Shown: positions 1-9,928, counted from the stretch's first letter. The stretch: 64,000 nucleotides of DNA from Spiroplasma chinense (GCF_008086545.1 NZ_CP043026.1:1240001-1304000), one strand, 5' to 3'. A program made the numbers and translations. Notes: generated by a model not told the origin, from the letters alone.

Positions 1-29
1 GCTGTTTTAATAAGTGTAGTTTGTTTCAT
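1..29 (-). CDS. Possible gene start cut by the left edge
   Basis: An ATG at 29-27 opens a frame (M-K-Q-T-T-L-I-K-T-A) that runs off the window. It is preceded about ten bases upstream by a good Shine-Dalgarno stretch (GAAGGAG, near 38-46) and by a well-formed promoter at 75-104. Too little is present to name the product. The short leader is GC-richer than its surroundings. A competing plus-strand frame ending at about 65 is noted among the rejected items. Confidence 0.35.
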
Positions 30-74
30 GTGCTTTTTCTCCTTCGCTTCCGGGGCTTGTGAGTAAGCAAATAT

Positions 75-104
75 ATTATATATTAAAAAATAGGTTTAGG
101 ACAA
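75..104 (-). promoter_or_regulatory. Promoter for the left-edge gene
   Basis: On the minus strand a -35-like TTGTCC (104-99) is separated by 18 bases from a perfect TATAAT (80-75). This is the sigma-70 type arrangement. It lies directly after the stop of the upstream remnant and about 45 bases before the ATG at 29. Confidence 0.5.
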
Positions 105-108
105 GGGT

Positions 109-396
109 TTATGATTTTTTTAAATAAAAAAGTGAATAATAAGCATTATGTCCTAAAAAAATAAAAAAATATTGCTTGTTAGATTTAGCTGCAAATCACA
201 TAAACTTAAAATATTTCAAGCTAAAATAGTACAATTTTTGCTTTAAAATATGCACTCGAGTTTCTTCTATTGAATCAAAGAAGTTTAAATTATCATAACT
301 ATATTTAATTCTTGTGAGTTCTGTATTAATATAAATCCATAAGTTCTTTCTTTTACTGTTTTTCGGTCAAAAATCTTTTAACTTTTGTAAACAATT
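109..396 (-). pseudogene. Start-less open frame, gene remnant
   Basis: About 95 codons stay open on the minus strand from 396 to a TAA at 111-109. They contain several Trp codons written TGA and aromatic-rich runs (YYFSLKYFKFMWFAAK). No ATG precedes it: a TAA lies just upstream at 399-397. In DNA this AT-rich such a run could arise by chance, but the composition looks protein-like. It is probably the 3' end of a decayed gene. Product not recognised. Confidence 0.25.
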
Positions 397-445
397 TTAT
401 AATTTTCTTAATTTATTTTATACACAACAGCGACTCAATTAAACA

Positions 446-470
446 AAAAGAAGATTTATCATCTTCTTTT
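446..470. terminator. Bidirectional hairpin terminator
   Basis: The ten-base arms AAAAGAAGAT and ATCTTCTTTT flank the loop TTATC. The stop codon of the leftward lipoprotein gene (477-479) precedes it, and T-rich DNA follows on both strands. Confidence 0.7.
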
Positions 471-476
471 CTTTTT

Positions 477-1201
477 TTATTCTTTATCAAAATCACTTCT
501 GTTAAAGTAAATACCTGGATCACCATTTTCTTTTGGTTTTGCTATAAAGAATCTTTCAAAGTTTTCTCCTTCTTCAGGTTTAAGATTTCAAATAAAGGAA
601 TCTTGATATACTCTAACTTCTAAATAACCAAATTCTTGAAATGTTAAAATTGTATCCATTTCATATGCATTTCAAATTGTAAAAGCAGATTTTTTTCATC
701 TCCTACATTTTTATAGTCATTAAAAATTAAGGGATTAATTTTTTCTTCCACTGCAGAGTTTAACCCTCCGGTGTAACTTCCTTCGTTATAAACTACATTA
801 AAAATGTTTTTTTCATTCTTATCTTTAATGTCATAATTATATTCTCGATTTCTTTCATAACTTTGCGTTGCGCTATCTATGTAATCGCGAACGTCTTCAA
901 AATTATATGTCATAAAAGTTATTAACGTTTTTGTATAAATTTCTTCTAATTTTTTACCACTTAAACCTTTTAAATCATTATTATAAATATAAGCCGATGT
1001 TAGCGTATGATTTTTTAAATTTGCTTTTAAGTAATCAATTGCACTGTCAAATTTTTGGATTTCATAGTCTTGTCATCAAAAAGTTTCTTCAGGTTCTGGT
1101 TCAGATGGAACATTATGTTTTGGATCTTCGCACGAAACCGCCAAACTAGTTGGGACCGTTAACACTGTAGCGCTTAGTAATTTTAATAATATTTTTTTCA
1201 T
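477..1201 (-). pseudogene. Lipoprotein gene with a one-base frameshift
   Basis: The product starts with a lipoprotein signal peptide (MKKILLKLLSATVL...VSC, lipobox Cys at about residue 24), so it would be a diacylated surface protein. The frame is open through a Pro/Glu-rich linker and a Trp-Trp pair (one TGA). It then breaks at a run of seven A (690-696 on the plus strand): as written it stops at 644, but adding one A restores a continuous frame to TAA at 479-477 through an acidic C-terminus ending FDKE. The total length of 725 nt is one base short of a multiple of three, as expected. It starts three bases after the stop of the 1204-1827 gene, so the two are probably co-transcribed. The change may be true decay, slippage or an assembly error. 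Function unknown. Confidence 0.6.
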
Positions 1202-1203
1202 TT

Positions 1204-1827
1204 TTAATCTCCTTTGTTTATTAGCGTAAAAATTTTGCTAACAACTTCTTTCATTTCTTCTTCTGTTGACCAGTAGAATGTTATTAATTCTTTTCCAGTA
1301 TTGTAAACATAAACTCTTCTACTTCTGTAAATGGTTTTTACACCTGTTATGAGATTTATATTATTTTTATATGCATTTAATGCATTTTCATAATTATTGA
1401 AATAAAGTGTTCTATTTTCAAATGAGAAACTATATACATTATATTTTCCATTTGAAATTAAATCATCAAAGTTAGTATATTCGTTTTCTAAATTATTCAA
1501 CTCTTTTTTGTTTATAAAGTTTTCTTTTACATTTATTGTCGAAGTTAAATAACTTAAAGCATTTTCTTCGTTATAATCTTCAGATATTATTTCTCCATTT
1601 GGATTATATAAGTAAAACTTTTTATAAAGTATTGGTGATTGTTTGTCAAATTGTATTTTTTTAGCACCTTCAATGGTTGTAGATATATTTACACCTATAT
1701 TATCAATAAAGGTGTAAGGTGTTGAACCTGAATCTGATATAAACCATCAAGCATTTAGGATATTATCTCCTTCACTTGGATAGTCCAAATACGTAAAGTT
1801 ATTTTTTCACTTGTTTTTTATTTGTTT
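1204..1827 (-). pseudogene. Unknown protein, 5' end damaged
   Basis: A frame of 207 codons ends at TAA 1206-1204 and contains TGA-coded Trp residues (for example the Trp-Trp of LNAWWFISD). Two periodic-looking stretches with YNPNGE and YFNNYENALNAYKN resemble the aspartate/tyrosine-rich repeats of mollicute surface proteins. No convincing start is present: an in-frame TAG at 1830-1828 interrupts what reads like a Lys-rich amphipathic N-terminus, and other ATGs nearby are in the wrong frame. The gene is therefore probably inactive or relies on an unrecognised start. It is followed at once by the lipoprotein gene 477-1201. Product not recognised. Confidence 0.45.
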
Positions 1828-1921
1828 CTATATTCTTTCATTCCTCTTCTTTTTTTCCTTTCTTATTCATTTTTATATTAACAAATTCTAAAATTAATTT
1901 CCATTTATTTATTTGATTTTA

Positions 1922-2150
1922 GAAATAAATTTATTTGTTTTCACAATCTCTTTCTTCTATCCAAATTTTTGCATCCAGATTTTCAATTATCTTTTTTAAA
2001 ATAAGGGTATTTATATTAGATTTAATACTATTATAAGAACACTGAAAAATAAACTAATAGTCAAGAATAAATTGCTTTAAGGTTCAAAAAAACAAACGTT
2101 CCTCATGATCATTCAAATGCAATTTTTTTTATTCTTATATTTTGATACAT
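1922..2150 (-). pseudogene. Degraded small membrane-protein gene
   Basis: An ATG near 2150 begins a 39-codon frame with a strongly hydrophobic segment (FLNLKAIYSWLLVYFSVFL). It stops at a TAA, but the next frame continues open for about 35 more codons (IENLDAKIWIEERDCENK). That is the pattern of a single-frameshift remnant. No clear ribosome-binding site is present. It lies between the IS element and the damaged gene at 1204-1827 and may be part of the same decayed locus. Nothing else is visible in 1828-2188. Confidence 0.25.
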
Positions 2151-2188
2151 AGTTACTTATTATTAAGAAATAAAAAAATAAAACAGTT

Positions 2189-2212
2189 TGAACATCTAAA
2201 ATAAAATTGACA
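2189..2212 (+). repeat. IS left terminal inverted repeat
   Basis: Begins TGAACATC and ends AAAATTGACA. It matches the reverse complement of 3424-3447 at the first four and last ten positions. Confidence 0.75.
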
Positions 2213-2261
2213 ATAAAAAGATACTTTTATTGTTAATTTTATTAATAGGTGTTCTTTTACT

Positions 2262-3423
2262 ATGGCAAAACAATATACAAAAGATGAAAAACTTAACATT
2301 TTAAAAGAGTGTGTGGATGCTTCAATAACAAATGTATCTGTAAATTTGACCTGAGCCCTTCGACAATTAAACGTTGAAGAAGAGAATTTAAGGAAGAAGG
2401 AGAAGGTGCCCTTGAATGAGGGAGAGGTTCAAGTGCAAAAAGTCACGAAAAAAAATTCAAAAATCAAGATTGAATTTTAAAAGAACCTGATGACATGAAT
2501 ATTGATGAACTTAAAGAAACTTTAAGAATGGAGAGAGTGCTAAAAAAGTATTTGGCGAAGACAACTGGAGAAAAGTGCTTCGCCATTTTAGAGTTAAAAA
2601 ACCTATTTTCCTTACAAAGTCTTTGTTTATATCTTGGAGTTTCTAGACAAGGTTTTTATGATTGATTAAATAGCAGTAAACCAAAATACAAAAACTTGGA
2701 TAATGAGGTTGCCGATCTCATAAATAAACTTTATTTTAAATTTAAAAGAAAATATGGATATCAAATGCTTACATTATTTCTTAACAAGTATTTTGGAAAA
2801 AATTTAAAACCATGAGTGGTATATAGGTATATGAAAATATTAAAAATCATAGCTGTTAGAATAAAAAAGTGTCTGATAACGACAAGTCTGGACCGTTAAG
2901 ATATCCAAATTTATTAAACAGAAATTTTGAATCAAATAAATTGAATGAAAAATAAAAAACAGATGTTACTTAGATAAAAACTTCCACTGGAGTTGCTTAC
3001 TTATCTGCGATAAAAGATCTTACAAGTTCAGAAATTGTAGATTGAAAGCTTTCAAGAAACCCGAACAACGAATTATCTCATGGCAATTTATTGTCTGCTA
3101 TTAAAAAAAGAGGAGTTCCAAAGTTAATGCATTCAGACCAAGGTGGTCCATATACTAACGATACGTGAAAAGAAATTTGTGGTTCAAACGGTATAAGAAT
3201 ATCAATGTCTAAAAGAGGGAATTCGCCCGACAACTGGTCTTGTGAATCATTCTTTAGTAGCATAAAAAATGAATGCATTTACACCTACAAAGTTTCTCAA
3301 CTCAATTTTTCAAATATATATAAGATAATTTTTGACTATATAGAATTTTACAATTATGTAAGAACTAGATTAAAAGATAAAAAAACTCCATACGAAATTC
3401 GTATGGAGAAAGTCTCACTTTAA
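2262..3423 (+). pseudogene. IS3-family transposase, multiply interrupted
   Basis: The N-terminal part (MAKQYTKDEKLNILKEC, then IKRWRREFKEEG) is an OrfA-type helix-turn-helix region. It is followed by an OrfB region with the three catalytic positions of the DDE integrase core: TDVT near 2962, HSDQGGPYT near 3130 and ESFFSSIKNE near 3245. Inactivating changes are a frameshift near 2345, another near 2865, TAA at 2953-2955 (where family members have Trp) and TAG at 2971-2973 next to the first catalytic Asp. The reading runs OrfA into OrfB without the usual separate frames. The last 72 codons are intact and end at TAA 3421-3423. Confidence 0.85.
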
Positions 3424-3447
3424 TGTCAATTTTAGTTAACAACTTCA
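3424..3447 (-). repeat. IS right terminal inverted repeat
   Basis: The reverse complement starts TGAAGTTGTT and ends AAAATTGACA. It begins directly after the transposase stop codon. Confidence 0.75.
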
Positions 3448-3462
3448 TATAGTCTTTTTTTG

Positions 3463-4086
3463 TTAACTTTTAATTCATTCATTTACATTAGATGTTCCAA
3501 ATGGGTTAGTTTTGATTCAATCTAACAATTGTGATCAATAAGCTTGTATTAATTTATAAAGATCCTTATAAGACTCAGAAGGTTGGTACTCAGCAATGTT
3601 TGTGTTTTCTTCTATAAGTTCATCTTCAAAAAACTTAATGCTATCAAATTCTGGTGAATGTTTGGTAAAAGTTTTATAATTTTCCTCTGTCGCTTTATCG
3701 GAATATATTAAGAACTGCATTTCTTTAAAATAATAAGCATTCATAAGTGGATACATAAACATAAATTCTTGGAATTTTTCAACTTCTACCAACTGTTTAT
3801 AAGCTTCATTTATTTCTTCATCTGTTGAATCCTTACTATATATGATGTCAAATGATTCTTTATATTCTTCCCTTAAAAACTTGTACAGTTCTCCATATTT
3901 TTCTCCCATCTTAGATGCAACTTCATCTAACTCCTTAAACATTACACCCTTTGAAACTTGTTCTGGTATTATAGCAAACTTATGAATTTGCTTGTCTTCG
4001 TTTGGGCTATCGCCACATGCTACAACTGTAGCCCCTGTTGAAACAACAAGATTTGCTGCTCCTAAAAAACTTAGTAATTTTTTCAT
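3463..4086 (-). CDS. Lipoprotein of unknown function
   Basis: About 207 residues with a classic mollicute lipoprotein signal (MKKLLSFLGAANLVVS...VVAC, Cys near residue 24), so it is predicted to be anchored to the outer face of the membrane. The mature part is acidic and helical, rich in Glu, Lys and Tyr, with no recognised domain. The start at 4086 is supported by GGAGAAAG upstream and by the signal peptide; longer upstream frames are not needed. TGA codons near the end are Trp (YWSQLLDWIK) and the true stop is TAA at 3465-3463. It has its own promoter at 4157-4185. The decayed IS lies 16 bases beyond its stop. Confidence 0.8.
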
Positions 4087-4156
4087 TTTTTCTTTCTCCG
4101 TATTCCTACAAAAGAATTTTAGCAAAAACAAGAAATAATTTCTATAATAAATAATA

Positions 4157-4185
4157 ATTATATTATTTTTTCCAGCAATATACAA
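4157..4185 (-). promoter_or_regulatory. Promoter of the 3463-4086 lipoprotein gene
   Basis: Minus-strand -35 TTGTAT (4185-4180), a 17-base spacer and a perfect -10 TATAAT (4162-4157). It sits about 70 bases upstream of the ATG. Confidence 0.65.
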
Positions 4186-4205
4186 CACTTTTTAAAGAAA
4201 ATAAA

Positions 4206-4228
4206 AAAACTAGGTAGAACCTAGTTTT
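4206..4228. terminator. Hairpin terminator
   Basis: ACTAGGT and ACCTAGT form a seven-base stem extended by A/T pairs, with a three-base loop and T-runs. It probably ends the leftward 4426-5727 transcript. The 190 bases between it and that gene's stop show no gene. Confidence 0.7.
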
Positions 4229-4425
4229 GTGACTATTTAAGTAACTTTCAATTATTATTAACCTTTCCCTTATCACTCAAAGAGCTTATCCAAAAAAGCT
4301 TAAGCAATAGCTGCCAGTTACTTTGTTAAAAATGACGTTATTTAACTTTCCTATTAAAATAGCCACAAATAAATAATACACTCTTTAAATGCAAAATGCA
4401 AATAACTGGTTTTTAACTTTAATTA

Positions 4426-5727
4426 CTAAATGACATTAACTGTAAATGTTAGAACTTTAAAGTAGTTTTTAACACCCTCTTTGTCAGTTCCTCTTTGTTG
4501 AAATTTAACAGAATACGTTTTTCCTTTTTTAGGTTCAGTTATTGCAAAAATAGCTCAATCTCCTTGAATAAATGCAACAGAGAAATCATTTTCAAACTCC
4601 TTATATATAACCAATTGAGGTCTGCTGTTAAGCACTTTAGCCCTGTAATTAAACCATTTATTTTCTTCACCTTCTAAAACCTTATATTCTATAGGTTTAA
4701 TTATTTCTTGATTAGTATCTTTGTCAAGTAAAGCTACATCATCTGGACATATTATTAAGGTTTGTATACCGATAGGGAATTTGTAATTCTTTGGTACTAT
4801 CCTAATTATTAAATAAATTGGTTTAGTCAATTTTTCATCAGTTTGATAAATTAATTTAATATCTTTACCATCATTTAAAAATTGAGCTTTTAAATTTTTA
4901 TCAGAACTTTCAATTGCTTCAACCCCTTGTACTTCATCGTTATTTTCTACACTTCACAAGAATTCAGTGTTTTCTGGATAAATAAAATCTTGAACTGAAT
5001 CATCTTTTAAAATAACTTCTAGTCCAGTGTTTTGACTATTACTTACTTTTATTTCATTTCCCCAAAAACCTTCACCATTAATTGGTTTGGCTCTTAAATA
5101 AATAGTTTTTTCAAAATTAGAGTGTTTGGTAATTACTTTAACTTCATTATCTTCAACATACACCTTAACCAAATCAGAATCTATTTGTTGTTTGAAATCT
5201 TCAAAAGGATCCAAAGAAAATTCTAATTGTTCCAAATCTGACATGTTTGAAACTTTTATAGCACTTTGGTCACCACTATTTGTGTTTAAAGCAACTTTAT
5301 CTAAATAGATACTTTCCTTCATTACACCATAGTTAATATTTATTGTAGATTGGCTACCCAATACAGACATATCCCCTCATTTATCATTTCATCATTCAAA
5401 AACCTCTACCCTGTATTGTCTTTCATATCTATTGACAATTCCTAAATCATTTAGATTTACATAAACTAAATTTTTTGAACCTTTTTTATCTTTATCTAAA
5501 GTAGCTTTAAATTTACCAAATGAATACTCTTCTACAAAACCTTTAAAAGCTTCTTCAACTTCTTGTTCATTAACAAATAATTTTTTAGATCTTCTATAAC
5601 TTGATTTAATGTGAATAAAAAAATCTTTTCATTTTCCAGTTAAAGAAACCACTTCACAAGACACAACATTTACTGCCAATGGAGAAACTATAGAAAGTCC
5701 CCCTAAAAATGCAATTAACTTTTTCAT
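4426..5727 (-). CDS. Large lipoprotein of unknown function
   Basis: 433 residues. The signal peptide (MKKLIAFLGGLSIVSP...VVSC) has its lipobox Cys near residue 24, so it is a predicted surface lipoprotein. The mature protein is about 410 residues, mostly short beta-type stretches separated by polar turns, and contains TGA-coded Trp at several places (FEWWNDKW). No domain is recognised. The ATG at 5727 follows a purine-rich GGGGGTAA. It is preceded by the truA terminator, so it forms its own transcription unit, ending in the hairpin at 4206-4228. Confidence 0.75.
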
Positions 5728-5804
5728 ACAAAATTACCCCCGACTGTATTTCTATGATTGCTAATTTATATAATATAATTATAAACGTTTTTATCAAAAA
5801 AACA

Positions 5805-5828
5805 AAAAGTCCACGTTAGTGGACTTTT
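5805..5828. terminator. Terminator of the ecf-truA operon
   Basis: A perfect ten-base stem (AAAAGTCCAC / GTGGACTTTT) with a four-base loop. It overlaps the truA stop codon. Confidence 0.85.
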
Positions 5829-6564
5829 AGTATTGAATATTATATAAAGTTAAACCTTTAGCTTCTGCCATAAAAGGTAATTTTTCACGCTTACAATTCA
5901 AAACATCTTTTACTGTGTTTAAATCTGTTTTTCCTGTAGCATAAGCTAAAGCAGCACCCATCATCATTCTGATTTGATATCTAATAAAGCCTTTTGCTTT
6001 AAAAACTATTTTTACCAACTCACCAATTGTTACAATTTTTATTTCATCAACTATTCTTTTTGACTCTATAATATTAAATTCTTCACCTTTTAATCCAGAA
6101 AAGTTTTTAAAATCATGATAGCCAACAAAAAGTTCTAAACAATCTGTTAGTTTATCTAAATCTATATGGTATTTTGGTTTAAATCAGTAACGATTTTTAA
6201 ATACATCATCATCTCCAAAATTTAAATTATAATGATAAGTTTTTTGAATACAGTTTCTTACACGATAACTTTGTTCTATTTCTTTTGCATTTTTTATATT
6301 TATCCCAAGTGGTAATGCATTATTTAATGCTTTTAAAAAACCTGGTAGATTTGGTTTAAAATCCAACTCCACTCAGGCTTTTTGATCATTTGCATGAACT
6401 CCAGAATCTGTTTTGCTAGCACCCACAACTCTAAAGGTAGAATTTCTAGCCACTCTTGATAAAGCGCTTTCAATTTCTCCTTGAATAGTTGATTGTCCTT
6501 TTTGTTTGGCTCAACCGCAAAAATCAGTTCCGTCATATTCAATTGTAAATAAGTAATAGTTCAT
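5827..6564 (-). CDS. truA: tRNA pseudouridine(38-40) synthase TruA
   Basis: 245 residues, normal for the family. TruA converts uridines 38-40 of the anticodon arm to pseudouridine in the cytoplasm. The catalytic aspartate lies in the signature RVVGASKTDSGVHA near residues 47-60, and the C-terminal FKAKGFIRYQIRMM motif of this family is present. The frame contains several TGA Trp codons, so it looks broken under the standard code. Its ATG overlaps the last base of the ecfT stop (TAATG), showing translational coupling. The ecfA1-ecfA2-ecfT-truA order is the usual Firmicute/Mollicute arrangement. Confidence 0.95.
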
Positions 6565-7472
6565 TAAATGTTTAAGATAGCATCAATTCTTGGGATTTGA
6601 ATTTGACTTAATACATTAATATAAGGATAACAGAATAAAGATACTGCAATTGCCATATAGAATGCAAATACTACTCAGTCAACAAATCTAAATTTAACTT
6701 GTCTGTATCTTGTTCTTTTAGCATGAGGGTCGTAACCCCTTGAATCCATAGCATATGCTAAGTCTTCTGCTTTTTGGAAAGCAGAAACTAAAAGTGGAAT
6801 TATTAAGGAAGTCATAGATTTTATTTTATCCTTCATCTTACCGTTTTTAAAGTCAATTCCTCTTGAAGATTGTGCTTTCATAATTCTTCCAGCTTCATCA
6901 ATTAAAGTTGGTATCATTCTTAAAGCAATAGAAATAATTGTTGAGAAAATATAAACTGGTATTCCTATTAGTTTTAAAGGTCATAATAAATCTTCAATTG
7001 CTAAAGTTAACTCTAAAGGTTGAGTTGTTCCAGTTAATATTGTTGTTAAAGTAATCATAAAGAAGATTCTCATTGTCATGTATATAGCTCTATAAAAAGC
7101 TTGTTCTGAAAATCAAAGGAATTTTCAGTTTAATACATAACCAAATTGAGTAGTTTCTACTCATCTAGCACCACTTCCCAAATCATTTCATTGATCTGGT
7201 TGAACAGTTGGTTTTAACATAAGAATATTTATAAGTATTAGCATAAAAAAGATAAGTGAAATTGGTGTAAATAATTTAATAAGCATTTTGAAACTAAGTT
7301 TACTAATTGAAAACATTACTAAAATTGATGTTCCAATTAATGCAAAACCTGTAAATCCTATTGGGAAAAATACAGCCACAATTAAACTTATTATCATAAA
7401 CAATTTAACTCTTGGGTCCATTTTATGAATCAAAGAGTTATAGGGCATGTATCTACCAAATACCATTCTCAT
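6564..7472 (-). CDS. ecfT: ECF transporter transmembrane subunit EcfT
   Basis: 302 residues. EcfT couples the two EcfA ATPases to interchangeable substrate-binding S proteins for uptake of vitamins. It has an N-terminal motif (GRYMPYNSLIHKMDPRVKL) typical of EcfT, about five membrane segments, and the two C-terminal coupling-helix signatures with Ala-Arg-Gly or variants (AQSSRGIDF and AMDSRGYDP) that contact the ATPases. AGGAAG lies about eleven bases ahead of the chosen ATG. No S component is encoded beside it, so this is a shared group II module. Confidence 0.95.
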
Positions 7473-7487
7473 ATTTATTCCAACTTC

Positions 7488-8705
7488 CTATTTTTTATTT
7501 TCTTTAATGACTTGCGCCATTTCTTTAACATTTCTAAACTTATGTTTAGTAATATCTATACCTTTTTCTTTTAATTTATATGCTAATTTGTATAATTTTG
7601 GAGGTTCTATTTCAATTTTTTTCAATAATTCTTCATTACCAAAAATTTCAAATGGATCTCCTACGGCAATAATTCTTCCTTTATGCATAACAATAACTTC
7701 GTCTGCAATTTGTAAAACATGATCCATGTTGTGAGTTACAATTATTATTCTTTTTTGTTTTTCTTTATTTAAATTATAGAAGAGATTCATAAAATCTTCT
7801 TCTCCTTGCGGGTCCAATCCACCAGTAGGTTCATCAAGAACTAATGTGTTTCCATCCATTGCAACAATTCCTGCAATAGCAACACGTCTTTTTTGACCCC
7901 CACTTAAATCAAATGGACTTCTTTTGGCATAATCTTCTGGTAAATCAACCATTCTTAAAAGTTCTGGTATTCTTTTAAATGTGTCTTCTTTTTCTGCACC
8001 AAGATTTATAGGTCCAAAAGCAATATCTTTTTCAATTGTGTCCTGGAATAATTGATATTCAGGAAATTGGAATACCAGTCCAATTTCTCTTCTCAAATCT
8101 TTTACTTCATTGATTTTTTTCATTGAAGCAAAGATAGGATAATTACCAACAATTGTTCTTCCAGTTTCTGTCACCATTAATCCATTAGTAAGTTGGATTA
8201 ATGTTGATTTACCACTACCTGTCATTCCAATAACAGCTGTGATTTTTCCTTTTTTTATTGTTATATCTGTTCCATCTAATGCTCTAAATTCAAAGGGTGT
8301 ACCTTTTGCATATGTATAAGAAACGTTTTCAAAATGGATATCTCCAGTGAAATCAAATTCTGCTGATTGAGCTTTTTTTAGCATTTTTTTATAATGTTTA
8401 TTTACTGATGGTGTTTTTTCATCAATATTTAAGTATCATTCTTTTGCTTTTTCTACTCTTTGTGCACTATTTTTTTTACTTTCAGCTTTAAATGCTTCAA
8501 ATTCTTTTTTAAAAACTTTTTGATTTGGCTTATCTGCTTTGATTATTTTAACTATTTCACTATGTCTTTTTTTTCTTTTTTTAGTTTCTTTGCGTTGAAT
8601 CTCTGCAAGTTCTTTCATATGAGCTTTTTGTTTTGCTTTTTCAACTTTTTTAGCAATAACAAGTTCTGCTCTTTTTTCTGCAGGTGTTTGACTTATTTTT
8701 GACAT
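7488..8705 (-). CDS. ecfA2: ECF transporter ATPase EcfA2 with N-terminal extension
   Basis: 405 residues, about 110 longer than the usual 280-300. Residues 1-107 are a Lys/Glu-rich, probably coiled extension ([20 protein letters not shown]...). The remainder is a complete ABC ATPase: Walker [11 protein letters not shown]-loop FQFPEYQLF, signature LSGGQKRR, Walker [10 protein letters not shown] and the switch His in VTHNMD. The extension is joined to the ATPase through a TGA Trp codon, so under the standard code it looks like a separate gene. The start at 8705 overlaps the end of ecfA1 by 13 bases. It energises vitamin uptake with EcfA1 and EcfT on the inner membrane face. Confidence 0.93.
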
Positions 8706-9895
8706 ATTTTATTCACCAACTCTTCCAAACTATCACTGTGATCTAGTTTTATTCCAACATCAGCTAAAGCCTCTTCAACTTGAGCTACAAAAGGAATGTC
8801 CAAGTGTATTGAACGTAAGAAGTCTTTATCTGCCAAGATTTCTTTTGGTGTACCAAATTTTACAAGTTCACCTTTGTTCATAACCATAACTTTATCTGCA
8901 TTTAAAATCTCATCCATGTCATGAGTGATTGAGAAAATAGTTTTTTGACGAGTGTTTTTTAACTCAACCATAATGTTTTTAACTTCACTTTTTCCTTTTG
9001 GATCAAGCATACTTGTAGCTTCATCGAAAATCAAAATATCTGGTGATAAAGCTAATGCAGAAGCAATTGCAACACGTTGTTTTTGACCTCCACTAAGCAT
9101 TAATGGTTCGTGGTCTAAGAAATCAAACATGTTAACTTTTTTTGCAGCATTTTCAATAATTTTACCCATTTTTGATGGTTCAATTCTTCTGTTTTCAAGT
9201 CCAAAAGCAATATCATCTCTAACAGTAGAACCAATAAATTGGTTATCTGGGTTTTGGAAAACAATACCTAAGAATTTTCTTACAATATTGATGTTACTTG
9301 AGGTAACCTTATTTCCATAAACTTCCATTGAACCACTTGTCGGTCTAAGAACTCCAATTATTAATTTTGATAGAGTTGATTTACCACTACCATTATGTCC
9401 AATGATTGTTACATATTCTCCGTGATTTACTTCAACGCTAACTCCGTTAACTGCAAAAGGAAAATCTTCTTTATATTTAAATTTGATGTCTTTTAGTTTA
9501 AGAGCTGTATTGTTTAATTTTGATAACTCTCCACCATGACCTCTATCTTTAACTGCTATTTTAGCTTCTTTCAATAAAAACTGAGCTAATTTTAGTTCTT
9601 CAAATAGTTTTCAATATTCGTCGCTGCCTTTTTTAGTTTGTCCTAAGTTCTGTTGTGCTTTTTTTACGTTTTCCACAAATTTAGAAATATTTGCAATTGA
9701 TTTAAATTCTTGTTTCATTGCTTTATATTCATTATCACATTTTATTACATAATCTTTTTCCACTTCTCTTTTAGAATATTTTGATTTTGCAATAATCGAA
9801 ATTTGACTAGAACGAACTAATTTATCGTTATATTCATTAAGTAACAACTTAAATTCATTTAAATCTTCAGTTGTTAGTAATACATGTTTTTCCAT
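8693..9895 (-). CDS. ecfA1: ECF transporter ATPase EcfA1 with N-terminal extension
   Basis: 400 residues, about 115 longer than typical. The first ~115 residues ([20 protein letters not shown]...) are helical and charged. They link through a TGA Trp (DEYWKLFEEL) to a standard ABC ATPase with Walker [11 protein letters not shown]-loop FQNPDNQFI, signature LSGGQKQR, Walker [10 protein letters not shown] and switch His ITHDMD. The ATG at 9895 has AGAGGA upstream and a strong TATAAT at 9923-9928, while the internal TTG near 9574 has neither, so I take the long form. First gene of ecfA1-ecfA2-ecfT-truA. Confidence 0.93.
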
Positions 9896-9922
9896 TTATA
9901 ACTAGTCCTCTCATACTATAAA

Positions 9923-9928
9923 ATTATA
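9923..9928 (-). promoter_or_regulatory. -10 element of the ecf operon promoter
   Basis: A perfect TATAAT preceded by TGG (extended -10 type) on the minus strand, about 28 bases before the ecfA1 start. The -35 match is weak. Confidence 0.45.

Larger units (their letters stand above)
2189..3447 (+). mobile_element. Decayed IS3-family insertion sequence
   Basis: The element is bounded by 24-base imperfect inverted repeats (2189-2212 and 3424-3447). These share TGAA at the outer ends and AAAATTGACA at the inner ends, the TGA...TCA end structure usual in IS3. It contains a transposase with helix-turn-helix and DDE parts. No target-site duplication is evident at the ends (GTT on the left, TAT on the right). 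The coding frame is broken several times, so it cannot move on its own. Its right end is only 16 bases from the stop of the lipoprotein gene at 3463, so it inserted in intergenic DNA. Confidence 0.85.

Noticed and set aside
1-65. Plus-strand hydrophobic frame ending at about 65 (AVLISVVCFMCFF...)
   Set aside because: Only 21 codons are visible with no start, while the minus strand has a promoter, RBS and ATG in the same stretch. Undecided without more sequence.
3535-4188. Lipoprotein gene starting at 4188 and ending at 3535
   Set aside because: The upstream part is hydrophobic nonsense before the real MKKLLS start, and the end is a TGA Trp; the true CDS is 3463-4086.
8436-8705. A separate 89-residue charged gene ahead of ecfA2
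   Set aside because: It ends at TGA, which is Trp here; the frame continues into the ATPase, so it is the N-terminal extension of EcfA2.
9611-9895. A separate 94-residue gene ahead of ecfA1
   Set aside because: Same reason: TGA at 9613-9611 is Trp and the frame runs into the ATPase.
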